DNA of 64,000 bases from Dysgonomonas mossii (GTDB lineage Bacteria; Bacteroidota; Bacteroidia; Bacteroidales; Dysgonomonadaceae): NCBI RefSeq assembly GCF_004569505.1, contig NZ_SPPK01000001.1, positions 310,001 to 374,000 of the forward strand, written 5' to 3'. Shown here one piece after another: positions 1-8,867 of the stretch. A program made the translations under genes and the position numbers. The notes under the pieces are model-generated. The model did not search any database, was not told where the DNA came from, and worked only from the letters and a program-made list of their open reading frames with translations. The stretch's first letter is position 1, and each line of letters begins with the position of its first letter.

Positions 1-554
1 CCAAATTGAGTTCTGCATTTCCCACTATTTTCATTGATCTTGATATCGATTTCAGAACATACTGGCCAATAATACCGATAACAGTGGGTACTGTTTTAGT
101 ATTAAACTGGTTGAGATCTTCTGATAATAAAAAAGGTGAGCGATGGAATAAAGTCTATAATGCAGAGACTGATGAGTGGCACGAGTCTGCTCAGGCAATA
201 CATAATAAATCCGATTTTTTCGAAAAGAATATGATTTTCGGAGGCTCTGAGCAGATCATATTATCTCAAAACTTTAAAGGAGGAGAAGCAAATGTAATTT
301 TCGGGGAGTTGATCTTAGATTTGCGTAAGGCTCAGTTGGGTGAAAATATAGCATACTTAGAGTTGAATGCGATATTTGGCAGCTTGGTTGTATATATCCC
401 GTCAGAATGGACATTAAAGGTGGATAGTTCTACTGTTTTAGGTGCTTTCCAAGACCGACGTTTGTATAAAGACGAATCTTTGGAGAATGAAAATGGCGCA
501 CGGGTTATAATGGAGGCAAATAGTATATTTGGCAATATAGAAATCCGAAATTAA
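1..554 (+). CDS. LiaF-like membrane protein, 5' end outside window
   Basis: The frame is open from the first bases, so the start lies upstream of the window; the TTG near base 6 is not a convincing start. One membrane segment is visible (YWPIIPITVGTVLVLNW, about residues 18-35 of the visible part). After it comes a soluble domain with four spaced IFG motifs (MIFGG, VIFGE, AIFGS, SIFGN), as expected for the repetitive beta-structure of LiaF/DUF2154 C-terminal domains. LiaF-type proteins modulate envelope-stress signalling in other bacteria. The next gene, a membrane-bound LytTR regulator 16 bp downstream, is the likely partner. The family call rests on the repeat pattern and neighbour, not on a search. 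Confidence 0.7.
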   Translation, partial: KLSSAFPTIFIDLDIDFRTYWPIIPITVGTVLVLNWLRSSDNKKGERWNKVYNAETDEWHESAQAIHNKSDFFEKNMIFGGSEQIILSQNFKGGEANVIFGELILDLRKAQLGENIAYLELNAIFGSLVVYIPSEWTLKVDSSTVLGAFQDRRLYKDESLENENGARVIMEANSIFGNIEIRN

Positions 555-570
555 ACAGATAGCCGTTAGG

Positions 571-1398
571 ATGAAGAGTCGCTTGATAATCATAATGTAC
601 ATTTTTATAGCATTGCTGACTACTGCTATTATATATGGCTGTATGAAGCCTTTGGCGATGGTTCCCTTGCCTGTATTGTGGGCTGACGCTTGTGTCTCGG
701 GGATTGTTTTGTCTATACTTTTATTTTTATTGTATGAGATTGTAAAATATACTCGCTTTGCTACTTTGCCTTTTAAGCAACAGGTTGTTAATTATACGGC
801 ATTGGCTATATTATTTGTGTTTTTCTGGTTGGGAGCAGATCTTTTGGCTCTGTATACACTTTTCCCTCAAGAGGAATGGATTGGCTTGTTGCCGATCTCT
901 ACAACTCGGATTGTTTTAAGCTTGCTGGTATATGTGTCTGCAATACTTTTTTACAATAATATATATAAGTCTAATGTACAGAGTTCAGATGAAAATACGG
1001 ATGAGTTTCCTATTGCAGAAGATGATAATATAGAGAATCACGTGACAGAAGAAATAAAACCAAATGAAGAATTGGAGCGTGTCGCTGTAAAAAATGGGCA
1101 AAGAATAGAGGTAATCCCTGTCTCCAATATAATTTATATACAGGCAGAGGGAGATTATGTAATGATATACTCGGATAAAGGTAAATTTCTCAAAGAGCAA
1201 ACGATGAAGTCTTTCGAAAGCCTCTTGCCTTCTACTAAATTTGTGCGTGTACATCGCTCCAGTATCGTGAATGTCGATTTTATAGCGCAAATAGAATTGT
1301 ATAATAAACAAAGTCAATTGCTAAAGCTCAAAGATGGTTCACAGGTGAGGATTAGTATGAATGGGTATAGGCTCTTAAAGCAAACGCTCGGTTTGTAA
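571..1398 (+). CDS. Membrane-anchored LytTR-family transcriptional regulator
   Basis: A 275-residue protein. The N-terminal half has about four hydrophobic segments (roughly residues 5-27, 33-58, 70-92 and 100-128). An acidic linker follows, then a C-terminal LytTR DNA-binding domain (about 172-275) with the typical IIYIQAEGDYVMIY and FVRVHRSSIVN stretches. There is no receiver domain, so it would act as a one-component regulator bound to the inner membrane. It is 16 bp from the LiaF-like gene and probably co-transcribed with it; a strong hairpin follows. The family assignment is firm. The signal sensed is unknown, but control by the LiaF-like neighbour is a reasonable inference. Confidence 0.88.
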   Translation: MKSRLIIIMYIFIALLTTAIIYGCMKPLAMVPLPVLWADACVSGIVLSILLFLLYEIVKYTRFATLPFKQQVVNYTALAILFVFFWLGADLLALYTLFPQEEWIGLLPISTTRIVLSLLVYVSAILFYNNIYKSNVQSSDENTDEFPIAEDDNIENHVTEEIKPNEELERVAVKNGQRIEVIPVSNIIYIQAEGDYVMIYSDKGKFLKEQTMKSFESLLPSTKFVRVHRSSIVNVDFIAQIELYNKQSQLLKLKDGSQVRISMNGYRLLKQTLGL

Positions 1399-1428
1399 GG
1401 TTAAGAGTTTCAATTTTAATGAAAGTAA

Positions 1429-1478
1429 TCTCCGCTTCTTTTTTTACCACAGAGTAAAAAGAGTAAAGCGGAGTTTTT
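1429..1478 (+). terminator. Intrinsic terminator after LytTR gene
   Basis: A long imperfect hairpin pairs CTCCGCTT plus a T-rich arm with an A-rich arm plus AGCGGAG around the loop CACAGA, followed by five Ts. A related sequence recurs near 62130-62165. Confidence 0.75.
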
Positions 1479-1540
1479 GATCATAAAACAAAACCCCAAA
1501 CAAAAATCATAAAGGACTGTATTTTTTGTCTCTAAGTTCC

Positions 1541-1548
1541 TATCTTTG
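1541..1548 (+). promoter_or_regulatory. Promoter -7 element of metG (TATCTTTG)
   Basis: Matches the Bacteroidetes TAnnTTTG -7 consensus about 50 bp before the metG ATG. A clear -33 box at the usual 19-nt distance is not seen. Confidence 0.65.
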
Positions 1549-1599
1549 CACCACGAAAATGCATCTTACGGGAACTAAATATAAAATAACTTACTATAT

Positions 1600-3642
1600 A
1601 TGACCAAGAAATACAACAGAACCCTTGTTACATCGGCCCTTCCTTATGCCAATGGTCCTGTACATATCGGACATCTTGCCGGAGTTTATATTCCTGCCGA
1701 TATTTACGTGCGCTACCTTAGGCTTAAAGGTGAAGATGTAATACATATAGGTGGTTCTGATGAGCATGGTGTACCTATCACCATCCGAGCAAAGAAAGAG
1801 GGAGTTACACCTCAGGATATTGTTGATAAGTATCATGGAATTATCAAGAAATCTTTTGAAGATTTCGGAATAGCTTTCGATATTTATTCCCGTACAAGCT
1901 CTGATATTCATAAAAAGACAGCTTCTGACTTTTTCCTTACGTTGCATAATAAGGGAGCGTTTGAAGAAAAAACAAGTGAACAATATTATGATGCGGAAGC
2001 TCAGATGTTTCTCGCCGACCGTTATATTATGGGCGAATGCCCTCACTGTGGCAATCCGAATGCTTACGGAGACCAGTGTGAGTCGTGCGGAACATCGCTT
2101 AGTCCTACCGATCTGAAAAATCCTCGCTCTACAATATCAGGTTCTACTCCTGTGATGCGTGAAACGAAACACTGGTATCTTCCTCTTGACAAGCACGAGT
2201 CGTGGCTTCGTCAGTGGATACTCGAAGATCATAAAGAGTGGAAATCGAATGTTTACGGACAGTGTAAGTCATGGCTGGATATGGGGTTACAACCTCGTGC
2301 CGTAAGCCGAGACCTCGATTGGGGTGTGCCTATTCCACTGCCCGATGCAAAAGGAAAAGTGCTTTATGTGTGGTTCGATGCTCCTATCGGATATATTTCT
2401 AATACAATAGAATTGCTGCCGGATAGCTGGGAGAAATGGTGGAAATCGGAAGATACGAAATTGGTACACTTTATCGGGAAAGATAATATTGTTTTCCACT
2501 GTATTGTTTTCCCTGCCATGTTGAAGGCTGAGGGTTCTTTCATTTTACCTGAAAATGTTCCGGCAAATGAATTCCTGAATCTGGAGGGAGATAAAATATC
2601 TACTTCACGAAACTGGGCTGTGTGGTTGCACGAATATCTCGAAGATTTTCCGGGACAACAAGATATACTTCGTTATGTACTCACGGCTAATGCTCCCGAA
2701 ACGAAGGATAATGACTTTATGTGGAAAGATTTTCAGGCTCGCAACAACAATGAGCTTGTTGCTATTTTGGGGAACTTTATCAATCGTGCATTAGTACTTA
2801 CCCAAAAATATTTTGATAATAAAGTTCCGCAGTTGAATGAACTGACAGACTATGATAAGGAAACCCTTAAAGAGTTTGCAGATGTAAAGGCTGTAGTCGA
2901 ATCTTATCTCGATACATACCGTTTCCGCGATGCGCTTAAAGAAGCCATGAACCTGGCACGTATCGGTAACAAATATCTGGCAGATACAGAGCCTTGGAAA
3001 GTCGTTAAAACGGATATGGCACGTGTAGAAACAATATTGAATATATCTCTACAGATTACTGCCAATCTCGCAATTGCTTTCGAGCCGTTCTTGCCATTCA
3101 GCGTAAAAAAGATACGTCGGTTTATTAATGTTGATAACCTGACATGGGATCAACTAGGACGCATTGATCTGCTGCCTGTAGGACATCCGTTGAATCAGTC
3201 AGAATTGCTGTTCTCTAAAATAGAAGATGAAACGATAGAAAAACAAATCCAGAAACTTTTGGATACTAAAAAAGCAAATCAACAGGCCGTGGAAGTAAAA
3301 ATTGCTCCGCAGAAACCAAACGTTGCTTTTGATGATTTTTCGAAGCTCGATCTTCGTGTAGGAAAAGTTTTGGAGTGTGTAAAAGTACCTAAAGCTGATA
3401 AATTGTTGCAATTCTTAATTGATGATGGCATGGGTAAACGTACCATTATTTCGGGAATAGCAGCTTGGTACAAGCCTGAAGAGTTAGTAGGTAAACAGGT
3501 GTGTTTTATTGCAAATCTCGAACCACGGAAACTAAAAGGGATAGAGTCGCAAGGAATGATTCTTTCTGTAGAAGATGGGGGCGGTAATTTATCGCTTATC
3601 ACACCTTCTAAAGATGTAGAACCGGGTTGTCAGATAGGATAA
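1600..3642 (+). CDS. metG: Methionine--tRNA ligase
   Basis: Charges tRNA-Met with methionine using ATP in the cytoplasm. The 680 residues show the class I signature HIGH (22-25, in [13 protein letters not shown]) and a CPHC...CESC zinc knuckle near residues 147-165. The KMSKS-equivalent loop reads KISTS (about 331-335). A C-terminal OB-fold tRNA-binding domain of the EMAP-II type starts near residue 570 ([13 protein letters not shown]). This is the long MetG form, with dimerising tail, common in Bacteroidetes. The gene stands alone, with its own promoter element upstream and a terminator hairpin downstream. Confidence 0.98.
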   Translation: MTKKYNRTLVTSALPYANGPVHIGHLAGVYIPADIYVRYLRLKGEDVIHIGGSDEHGVPITIRAKKEGVTPQDIVDKYHGIIKKSFEDFGIAFDIYSRTSSDIHKKTASDFFLTLHNKGAFEEKTSEQYYDAEAQMFLADRYIMGECPHCGNPNAYGDQCESCGTSLSPTDLKNPRSTISGSTPVMRETKHWYLPLDKHESWLRQWILEDHKEWKSNVYGQCKSWLDMGLQPRAVSRDLDWGVPIPLPDAKGKVLYVWFDAPIGYISNTIELLPDSWEKWWKSEDTKLVHFIGKDNIVFHCIVFPAMLKAEGSFILPENVPANEFLNLEGDKISTSRNWAVWLHEYLEDFPGQQDILRYVLTANAPETKDNDFMWKDFQARNNNELVAILGNFINRALVLTQKYFDNKVPQLNELTDYDKETLKEFADVKAVVESYLDTYRFRDALKEAMNLARIGNKYLADTEPWKVVKTDMARVETILNISLQITANLAIAFEPFLPFSVKKIRRFINVDNLTWDQLGRIDLLPVGHPLNQSELLFSKIEDETIEKQIQKLLDTKKANQQAVEVKIAPQKPNVAFDDFSKLDLRVGKVLECVKVPKADKLLQFLIDDGMGKRTIISGIAAWYKPEELVGKQVCFIANLEPRKLKGIESQGMILSVEDGGGNLSLITPSKDVEPGCQIG

Positions 3643-3662
3643 AGAATAATATATTTTTCTAT

Positions 3663-3699
3663 AAGCCGATATTCCTTAAGAGGTTTATCGGCTTTTTTA
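3663..3699 (+). terminator. Intrinsic terminator of metG
   Basis: Stem AAGCCGATA / TATCGGCTT with a 14-nt loop, followed directly by a T-run. Confidence 0.8.
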
Positions 3700-3771
3700 T
3701 TTATAAAAAAATAGTTTTCTTGTAATAAAATTCAAGTAACTTCTACTATATAGTAAAAGGACAATAATGAT

Positions 3772-4275
3772 ATGGATGATCTGAGAGAGAACTTTCTACA
3801 AATGCTTGAAAAATATCAATCCATTCTGCATAAGGTGAGTCTTATCTACTTTAGGCATGAAGATGAACGGAAAGATAATTTTCAGGAAATTGTTTATCAG
3901 ATGTGGAAGGCATACGCATCTTTACGAAATAGAGAGAATGTTGTATCGTGGATATACTCAATATCTATCAATACTTCTATATCACGCATTAGAAAAGATT
4001 CCCGGATGCAGTACCGCGAAGAATTGCCCGATGAGGCTTATGTTGATATGGCTAAGCAATGGGCTGTAGATGAAGATATGAGTATGCTGTTGACAGCTAT
4101 TTATGATTTGAATGATATCGACAAATCTATCATACTACTTTATTTGGAGGAGAAAAGCTATGAAGAAATCTCAGAAATCATAGGGATCAGTAAATCCAAT
4201 GTCGGCACTAGGATAAACCGAGCAAAAAATGTTTTGAAGGACAACTTAATTAAGATGGGTTATGAAAAGGGATAA
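3772..4275 (+). CDS. ECF-type RNA polymerase sigma factor
   Basis: A 167-residue sigma-70 family protein with region 2 (about 20-80, WIYSISINTSISRIRK) and region 4 (about 108-160) containing the helix-turn-helix YEEISEIIGISKSNVGTRI. It lacks regions 1 and 3, as in ECF sigma factors. The start is the ATG at 3772, the only sensible one in frame. The next gene overlaps by 14 nt and encodes a membrane protein, so the two are probably translationally coupled as sigma factor and membrane regulator. The target regulon is unknown. Confidence 0.92.
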   Translation: MDDLRENFLQMLEKYQSILHKVSLIYFRHEDERKDNFQEIVYQMWKAYASLRNRENVVSWIYSISINTSISRIRKDSRMQYREELPDEAYVDMAKQWAVDEDMSMLLTAIYDLNDIDKSIILLYLEEKSYEEISEIIGISKSNVGTRINRAKNVLKDNLIKMGYEKG

Positions 4276-4873
4276 TTTACAAGATATATGGCACAAAGGA
4301 AGCTCTAATATAGAGGCTCAGTCTGCTGAAGACCTCAAAAAGCTGCTAGAAAAGAAGGTTGTCAAAGTGATGAGAAGACATTCTTTTATCGATTATATTT
4401 CCATATCGGTAGGAATTACACTTTTTGTGTTACTGGTATATGCCGGAATAAAAAGAGCGGATGATACCTATTATCTAATAAACAATATAGTGCTATGCTT
4501 TGTAGTTGCTGTCTTTGTTGTATCGGGCATCCGATCGCACTATAAGATAAATTATAATACGATGAGTCTTCCTCTCAGAGATTGGTTGAGGTATCGGATA
4601 AATGAGATATCCAAATCGCAAAAGATGTATCCGGTTCGTTACTTTTTTGCGATCTTGATGATTTTACCATGCTATCTGTCTTTTTTCGTATATTCAATAA
4701 ACAGATCTTTTCTTGATGTTGTTACGAATCAAGAGTTCTTTCCTGCTTTTCTTATTGTATTTATTAGTGGTTCTTTCTCTTCTTTATTGGCTATGAGGAA
4801 TATAAGTCTATATAAAAAGAAAATATTGAAGAGTCTTAAAAAAATGTATGATCAACTTTGCGAACAAGATTGA
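4262..4873 (+). CDS. Four-helix membrane protein, possible anti-sigma partner
   Basis: I do not recognise the family. The 203-residue protein starts with a short cytoplasmic region (about 1-40: DIWHKG and LKKLLEKKVVKVMRRH). It then has about four hydrophobic helices (roughly 42-62, 70-90, 125-147 and 155-178) and a basic tail. Overlap with the ECF sigma gene points to a regulatory partner, and the N-terminal segment would be the part able to hold the sigma factor. That role is inferred from position only; no zinc-binding anti-sigma motif (HxxxCxxC) is present. Confidence 0.7.
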   Translation: MKRDNLQDIWHKGSSNIEAQSAEDLKKLLEKKVVKVMRRHSFIDYISISVGITLFVLLVYAGIKRADDTYYLINNIVLCFVVAVFVVSGIRSHYKINYNTMSLPLRDWLRYRINEISKSQKMYPVRYFFAILMILPCYLSFFVYSINRSFLDVVTNQEFFPAFLIVFISGSFSSLLAMRNISLYKKKILKSLKKMYDQLCEQD

Positions 4874-4910
4874 TGTCTGTTATTTTGTAAGTAAATAAGG
4901 GTGGATTCTA

Positions 4911-4941
4911 TTTTCTTTTTGATGTTTTTATTTTATATTTG
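4911..4941 (+). promoter_or_regulatory. Promoter of tyrosine phenol-lyase gene
   Basis: TTTT box, 19-nt spacer, then TATATTTG, matching the Bacteroidetes -33/-7 layout. It predicts a leader of about 85 nt before the ATG at 5033. I see no stable fold in that leader. Confidence 0.6.
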
Positions 4942-5008
4942 TAGTGTAGTGCTGTTTAGTTTGTCAAATAGTTAGTTAACCTTGCTTTATTTCCTTTTCT
5001 ATAAATAA

Positions 5009-6415
<1,407 letters not shown>

Positions 6416-6445
6416 TAAACAGATTTTGATCTTAAGCTATATAAA

Positions 6446-6477
6446 CAAAAGGAGCAGTTTTTACTGCTCCTTCTGTT
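6446..6477. terminator. Bidirectional terminator between tpl and nitroreductase
   Basis: Perfect stem GGAGCAGT / ACTGCTCC with a 4-nt T loop. T-rich tails lie on both sides, the better one serving the minus-strand gene. Confidence 0.8.
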
Positions 6478-6500
6478 TGATAAAGAATGAATTTATCCTT

Positions 6501-7103
6501 TTATTTAAATACTACGACTCTGCTTTCTAGCGGTTGGAATTCCTTTGGTCCTGCTTCGCTTGTTGGTGTGCCAAACGGCATTTGAGCTATCAGTTTCCAT
6601 TTAGGGCTGATGTTGAATGCTTTTGCTACTTCTTCATCAATTATCGGATTGTAATGTTGCAGTGATGCGCCTAGTCCTGCTTCTTCGAGCATTGTCCAGA
6701 TTGCAAACTGGTGCATTGCCGATGTGTGCTGAGACCACACTGGGAAGTTTTCGCTGTATGCCGGGAATGCATCTTGCAAACCTTTTACAACGTCTGTATC
6801 TTCATAGAAAAGAATTGTTCCATGACCTGCAGCAAACGCACCGTCTATCTTAGCTTCTGTAGCCGGAAAAGCTTCAGGTGAAACAAGCTTCTTCAATACT
6901 GATTTTACGATATCCCACAGTTTTTTGTGATTGTCATTCAACAGGAGAACTACTCTTGTTGATTGCGAGTTGAATGATGATGGAACATGCAAAACTGCGA
7001 AATCTATAATTTCTTTTATCTGATCATCTGAAATAGGGCTCTTGTCATTGATAGCGTAATATGTTCTACGACCTTCTATTGCTTCTTTAAGATTCTTTTT
7101 CAT
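6501..7103 (-). CDS. Nitroreductase family protein (Frm2-like)
   Basis: A 200-residue FMN-dependent oxidoreductase of the nitroreductase superfamily. It has the N-terminal RRTYYAINDKSPIS stretch, the PSSFNSQSTRVVLL cofactor-binding region, and a C-terminal QMPFGTPTSEAGPKE segment. The overall pattern (IDFAVLHVPSSFNSQS, EEAGLGASLQHYNP) is that of the Frm2/YdgI-like subgroup. The substrate is unknown. A minus-strand TAACTTTG element lies about 60 bp upstream. It converges on tpl, so the two are not co-transcribed. Confidence 0.9.
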   Translation of the reverse strand: MKKNLKEAIEGRRTYYAINDKSPISDDQIKEIIDFAVLHVPSSFNSQSTRVVLLLNDNHKKLWDIVKSVLKKLVSPEAFPATEAKIDGAFAAGHGTILFYEDTDVVKGLQDAFPAYSENFPVWSQHTSAMHQFAIWTMLEEAGLGASLQHYNPIIDEEVAKAFNISPKWKLIAQMPFGTPTSEAGPKEFQPLESRVVVFK

Positions 7104-7160
7104 TGTTTACTTTATTTAATTAGTGTCTAAATACTATAGTTAGCTTTGTTACTCTAACGT

Positions 7161-7168
7161 CAAAGTTA
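7161..7168 (-). promoter_or_regulatory. Promoter -7 element of nitroreductase gene
   Basis: Reads TAACTTTG on the minus strand, 58 bp before the ATG. No clear -33 box. Confidence 0.5.
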
Positions 7169-7243
7169 AAGCAAATGTTTTGATGAATTGTATAAAAATA
7201 ATAATAGTTATCTCTTCAAATATCTATATATCTAAGTATTTCG

Positions 7244-7251
7244 TACATTTG
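7244..7251 (+). promoter_or_regulatory. Promoter -7 element of the HAD-methyltransferase-YfhO-GT2 operon
   Basis: TACATTTG matches TAnnTTTG and lies 27 bp before the HAD gene start. Confidence 0.6.
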
Positions 7252-7277
7252 TTGCTGAATTCTTAACAAATGGTATA

Positions 7278-7937
7278 ATGCATTTTTCGGGAGTAATATT
7301 TGATTTTAACGGAACATTATTTTGGGATACTAAGCTGCATAATAAAGCATGGGATATATTTCTGACTAAACATGGTTTGTTTTTATCCGATGAGGACAAG
7401 TTTAAGAAGATGCATGGTAAAAACAATAAAGATTTGTTTATTGAATTATTTAATAAGCCCTTGTCTGACGTTGAGATTCAAAAATATGTGCTTGAGAAAG
7501 AAGGACTGTATCAGGACTTATGTTTGCAAACAGATATGCAATTAGCTCCCGGCGCTTCTGATTTCCTGGATTTCCTGAAAGATAAAAAGATACCATTTAC
7601 CATCGCCACTGCCTCAGGGAAAGAGAATCTCGATTTTTATTTCGAGCATCTTCCTCTTACACGATGGTTCGAATACGATAAGGTTGTTTATAACAACGGA
7701 AAGATAAAAGGAAAACCCGATCCTCAGATATATCAGAATGCTTTGGCTATTATCGGCAAACAACCTGAGGATGTCATTATATTCGAAGATGCTGTAGCCG
7801 GATTGCAATCTGCACGAAATGCAAAAGCCGGAAAAATAATTGTCGTAAACTCAAATGATGACGATTATACAGACTGGTCGGATTGCCAAATAATTAAAAA
7901 TTTTGACGAAGTAGATAGAACGCAATTTGTATTATAA
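7278..7937 (+). CDS. HAD-superfamily phosphohydrolase (beta-phosphoglucomutase-like)
   Basis: A 219-residue HAD hydrolase. Motif I is FDFNGTL with nucleophile D9; DxNGT rather than DxDGT means the usual general-acid aspartate is Asn here. The cap domain spans about residues 15-80. Motif II lies in FTIATASGK, motif III near KGKPDP (K151 region), and motif IV is IIFEDAVAGLQSA. It resembles sugar-phosphate phosphatases/mutases of the PGM-like group. The Asn at the acid position suggests phosphatase or impaired mutase activity, but the substrate is unknown. It is the first gene of a four-gene cluster, 5 bp before the methyltransferase. Confidence 0.88.
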   Translation: MHFSGVIFDFNGTLFWDTKLHNKAWDIFLTKHGLFLSDEDKFKKMHGKNNKDLFIELFNKPLSDVEIQKYVLEKEGLYQDLCLQTDMQLAPGASDFLDFLKDKKIPFTIATASGKENLDFYFEHLPLTRWFEYDKVVYNNGKIKGKPDPQIYQNALAIIGKQPEDVIIFEDAVAGLQSARNAKAGKIIVVNSNDDDYTDWSDCQIIKNFDEVDRTQFVL

Positions 7938-7942
7938 AGAAA

Positions 7943-8866
7943 ATGGAGAGCTCTATAAAGAAAGTTTATACTGTAATTTGTCCTGTCTGCGGAAGTCGTG
8001 GAATTGACCCTTTTCTATCCTGTAAAGATTATCTTACAACACAGGAAGTCTTTGAAATCAATAAATGTAATGGATGTGGTTTTGCTTTTACTCAGGATTT
8101 TCCTGTCGAAAATGAAATCGGAAAATATTACGAAGCACCTGAATATATTTCACACTCGGATACAAACCGGGGGATAATAAACAGTCTGTACCATCTGGCT
8201 CGCAAGATAGCATTGAAGTCGAAGTCGAAGCTGGTTACCAAGTATGCGGGCAGTAAAAAAGGGATGTTGCTTGATATAGGTTCAGGAACCGGTTACTTTC
8301 TAAATCGGATGAAAGAACTGAAATGGATTGTAACAGGTATCGAGAAATCGGCATCGGCCAGAAAGTATGCAAAACAAAAATTCGGCATAGATTGTCAGGA
8401 CTCCGAATATCTTTACGAGATTCCGTGCCAGACAAAAGATGTGATTACGATGTGGCATGTGCTGGAGCATCTCGAACATCTGAACAGTGTACTGGACTAT
8501 CTCCAAAAAATATTGAAAGATGACGGTACTCTCGTTATAGCCTTGCCCAATAAAGAATCGTTTGATGCAAGATACTATAAAGAATATTGGGCTGCCTACG
8601 ATGTGCCCCGCCACCTATGGCATTTCTCTTCTTCCGATTTTCAGCGCATAGCAAACAGGCATCAGTTCGAAATTATAGAAATCAAGCCGATGTATTTCGA
8701 TGCTTTCTATATATCTATGCTGAGTGAGAAAAATATGGGACATTCGTTTGCCAGTTTGCGAGGGTTGATTCGGGGTGGAGTTTATTTCTTACGTACCTTG
8801 AGGAATAAAAATGGCAGTAGTTCGTTGATTTATATATTAAAGAAGAAAATAACAAACACAAAATAA
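7943..8866 (+). CDS. SAM-dependent methyltransferase with N-terminal zinc ribbon
   Basis: A 307-residue protein. Residues about 12-45 hold a Cys4 zinc-ribbon-like module (CPVCGSRG, then CNGCGF). A class I methyltransferase fold follows (about 105-210) with the glycine-rich SAM motif LLDIGSGTGYFL and the later DVITMWHVLEHLEH segment. This layout is common in glycan and polysaccharide loci. It sits 5 bp after the HAD gene and directly abuts the YfhO gene, so a role in surface sugar or lipid-linked glycan modification is inferred; the acceptor is unknown. Confidence 0.88.
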   Translation: MESSIKKVYTVICPVCGSRGIDPFLSCKDYLTTQEVFEINKCNGCGFAFTQDFPVENEIGKYYEAPEYISHSDTNRGIINSLYHLARKIALKSKSKLVTKYAGSKKGMLLDIGSGTGYFLNRMKELKWIVTGIEKSASARKYAKQKFGIDCQDSEYLYEIPCQTKDVITMWHVLEHLEHLNSVLDYLQKILKDDGTLVIALPNKESFDARYYKEYWAAYDVPRHLWHFSSSDFQRIANRHQFEIIEIKPMYFDAFYISMLSEKNMGHSFASLRGLIRGGVYFLRTLRNKNGSSSLIYILKKKITNTK

Positions 8867-8867
8867 G

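Noticed and set aside
1594..2046. 150-codon minus-strand frame over the start of metG
   Set aside because: Shadow of metG; no domain signal.
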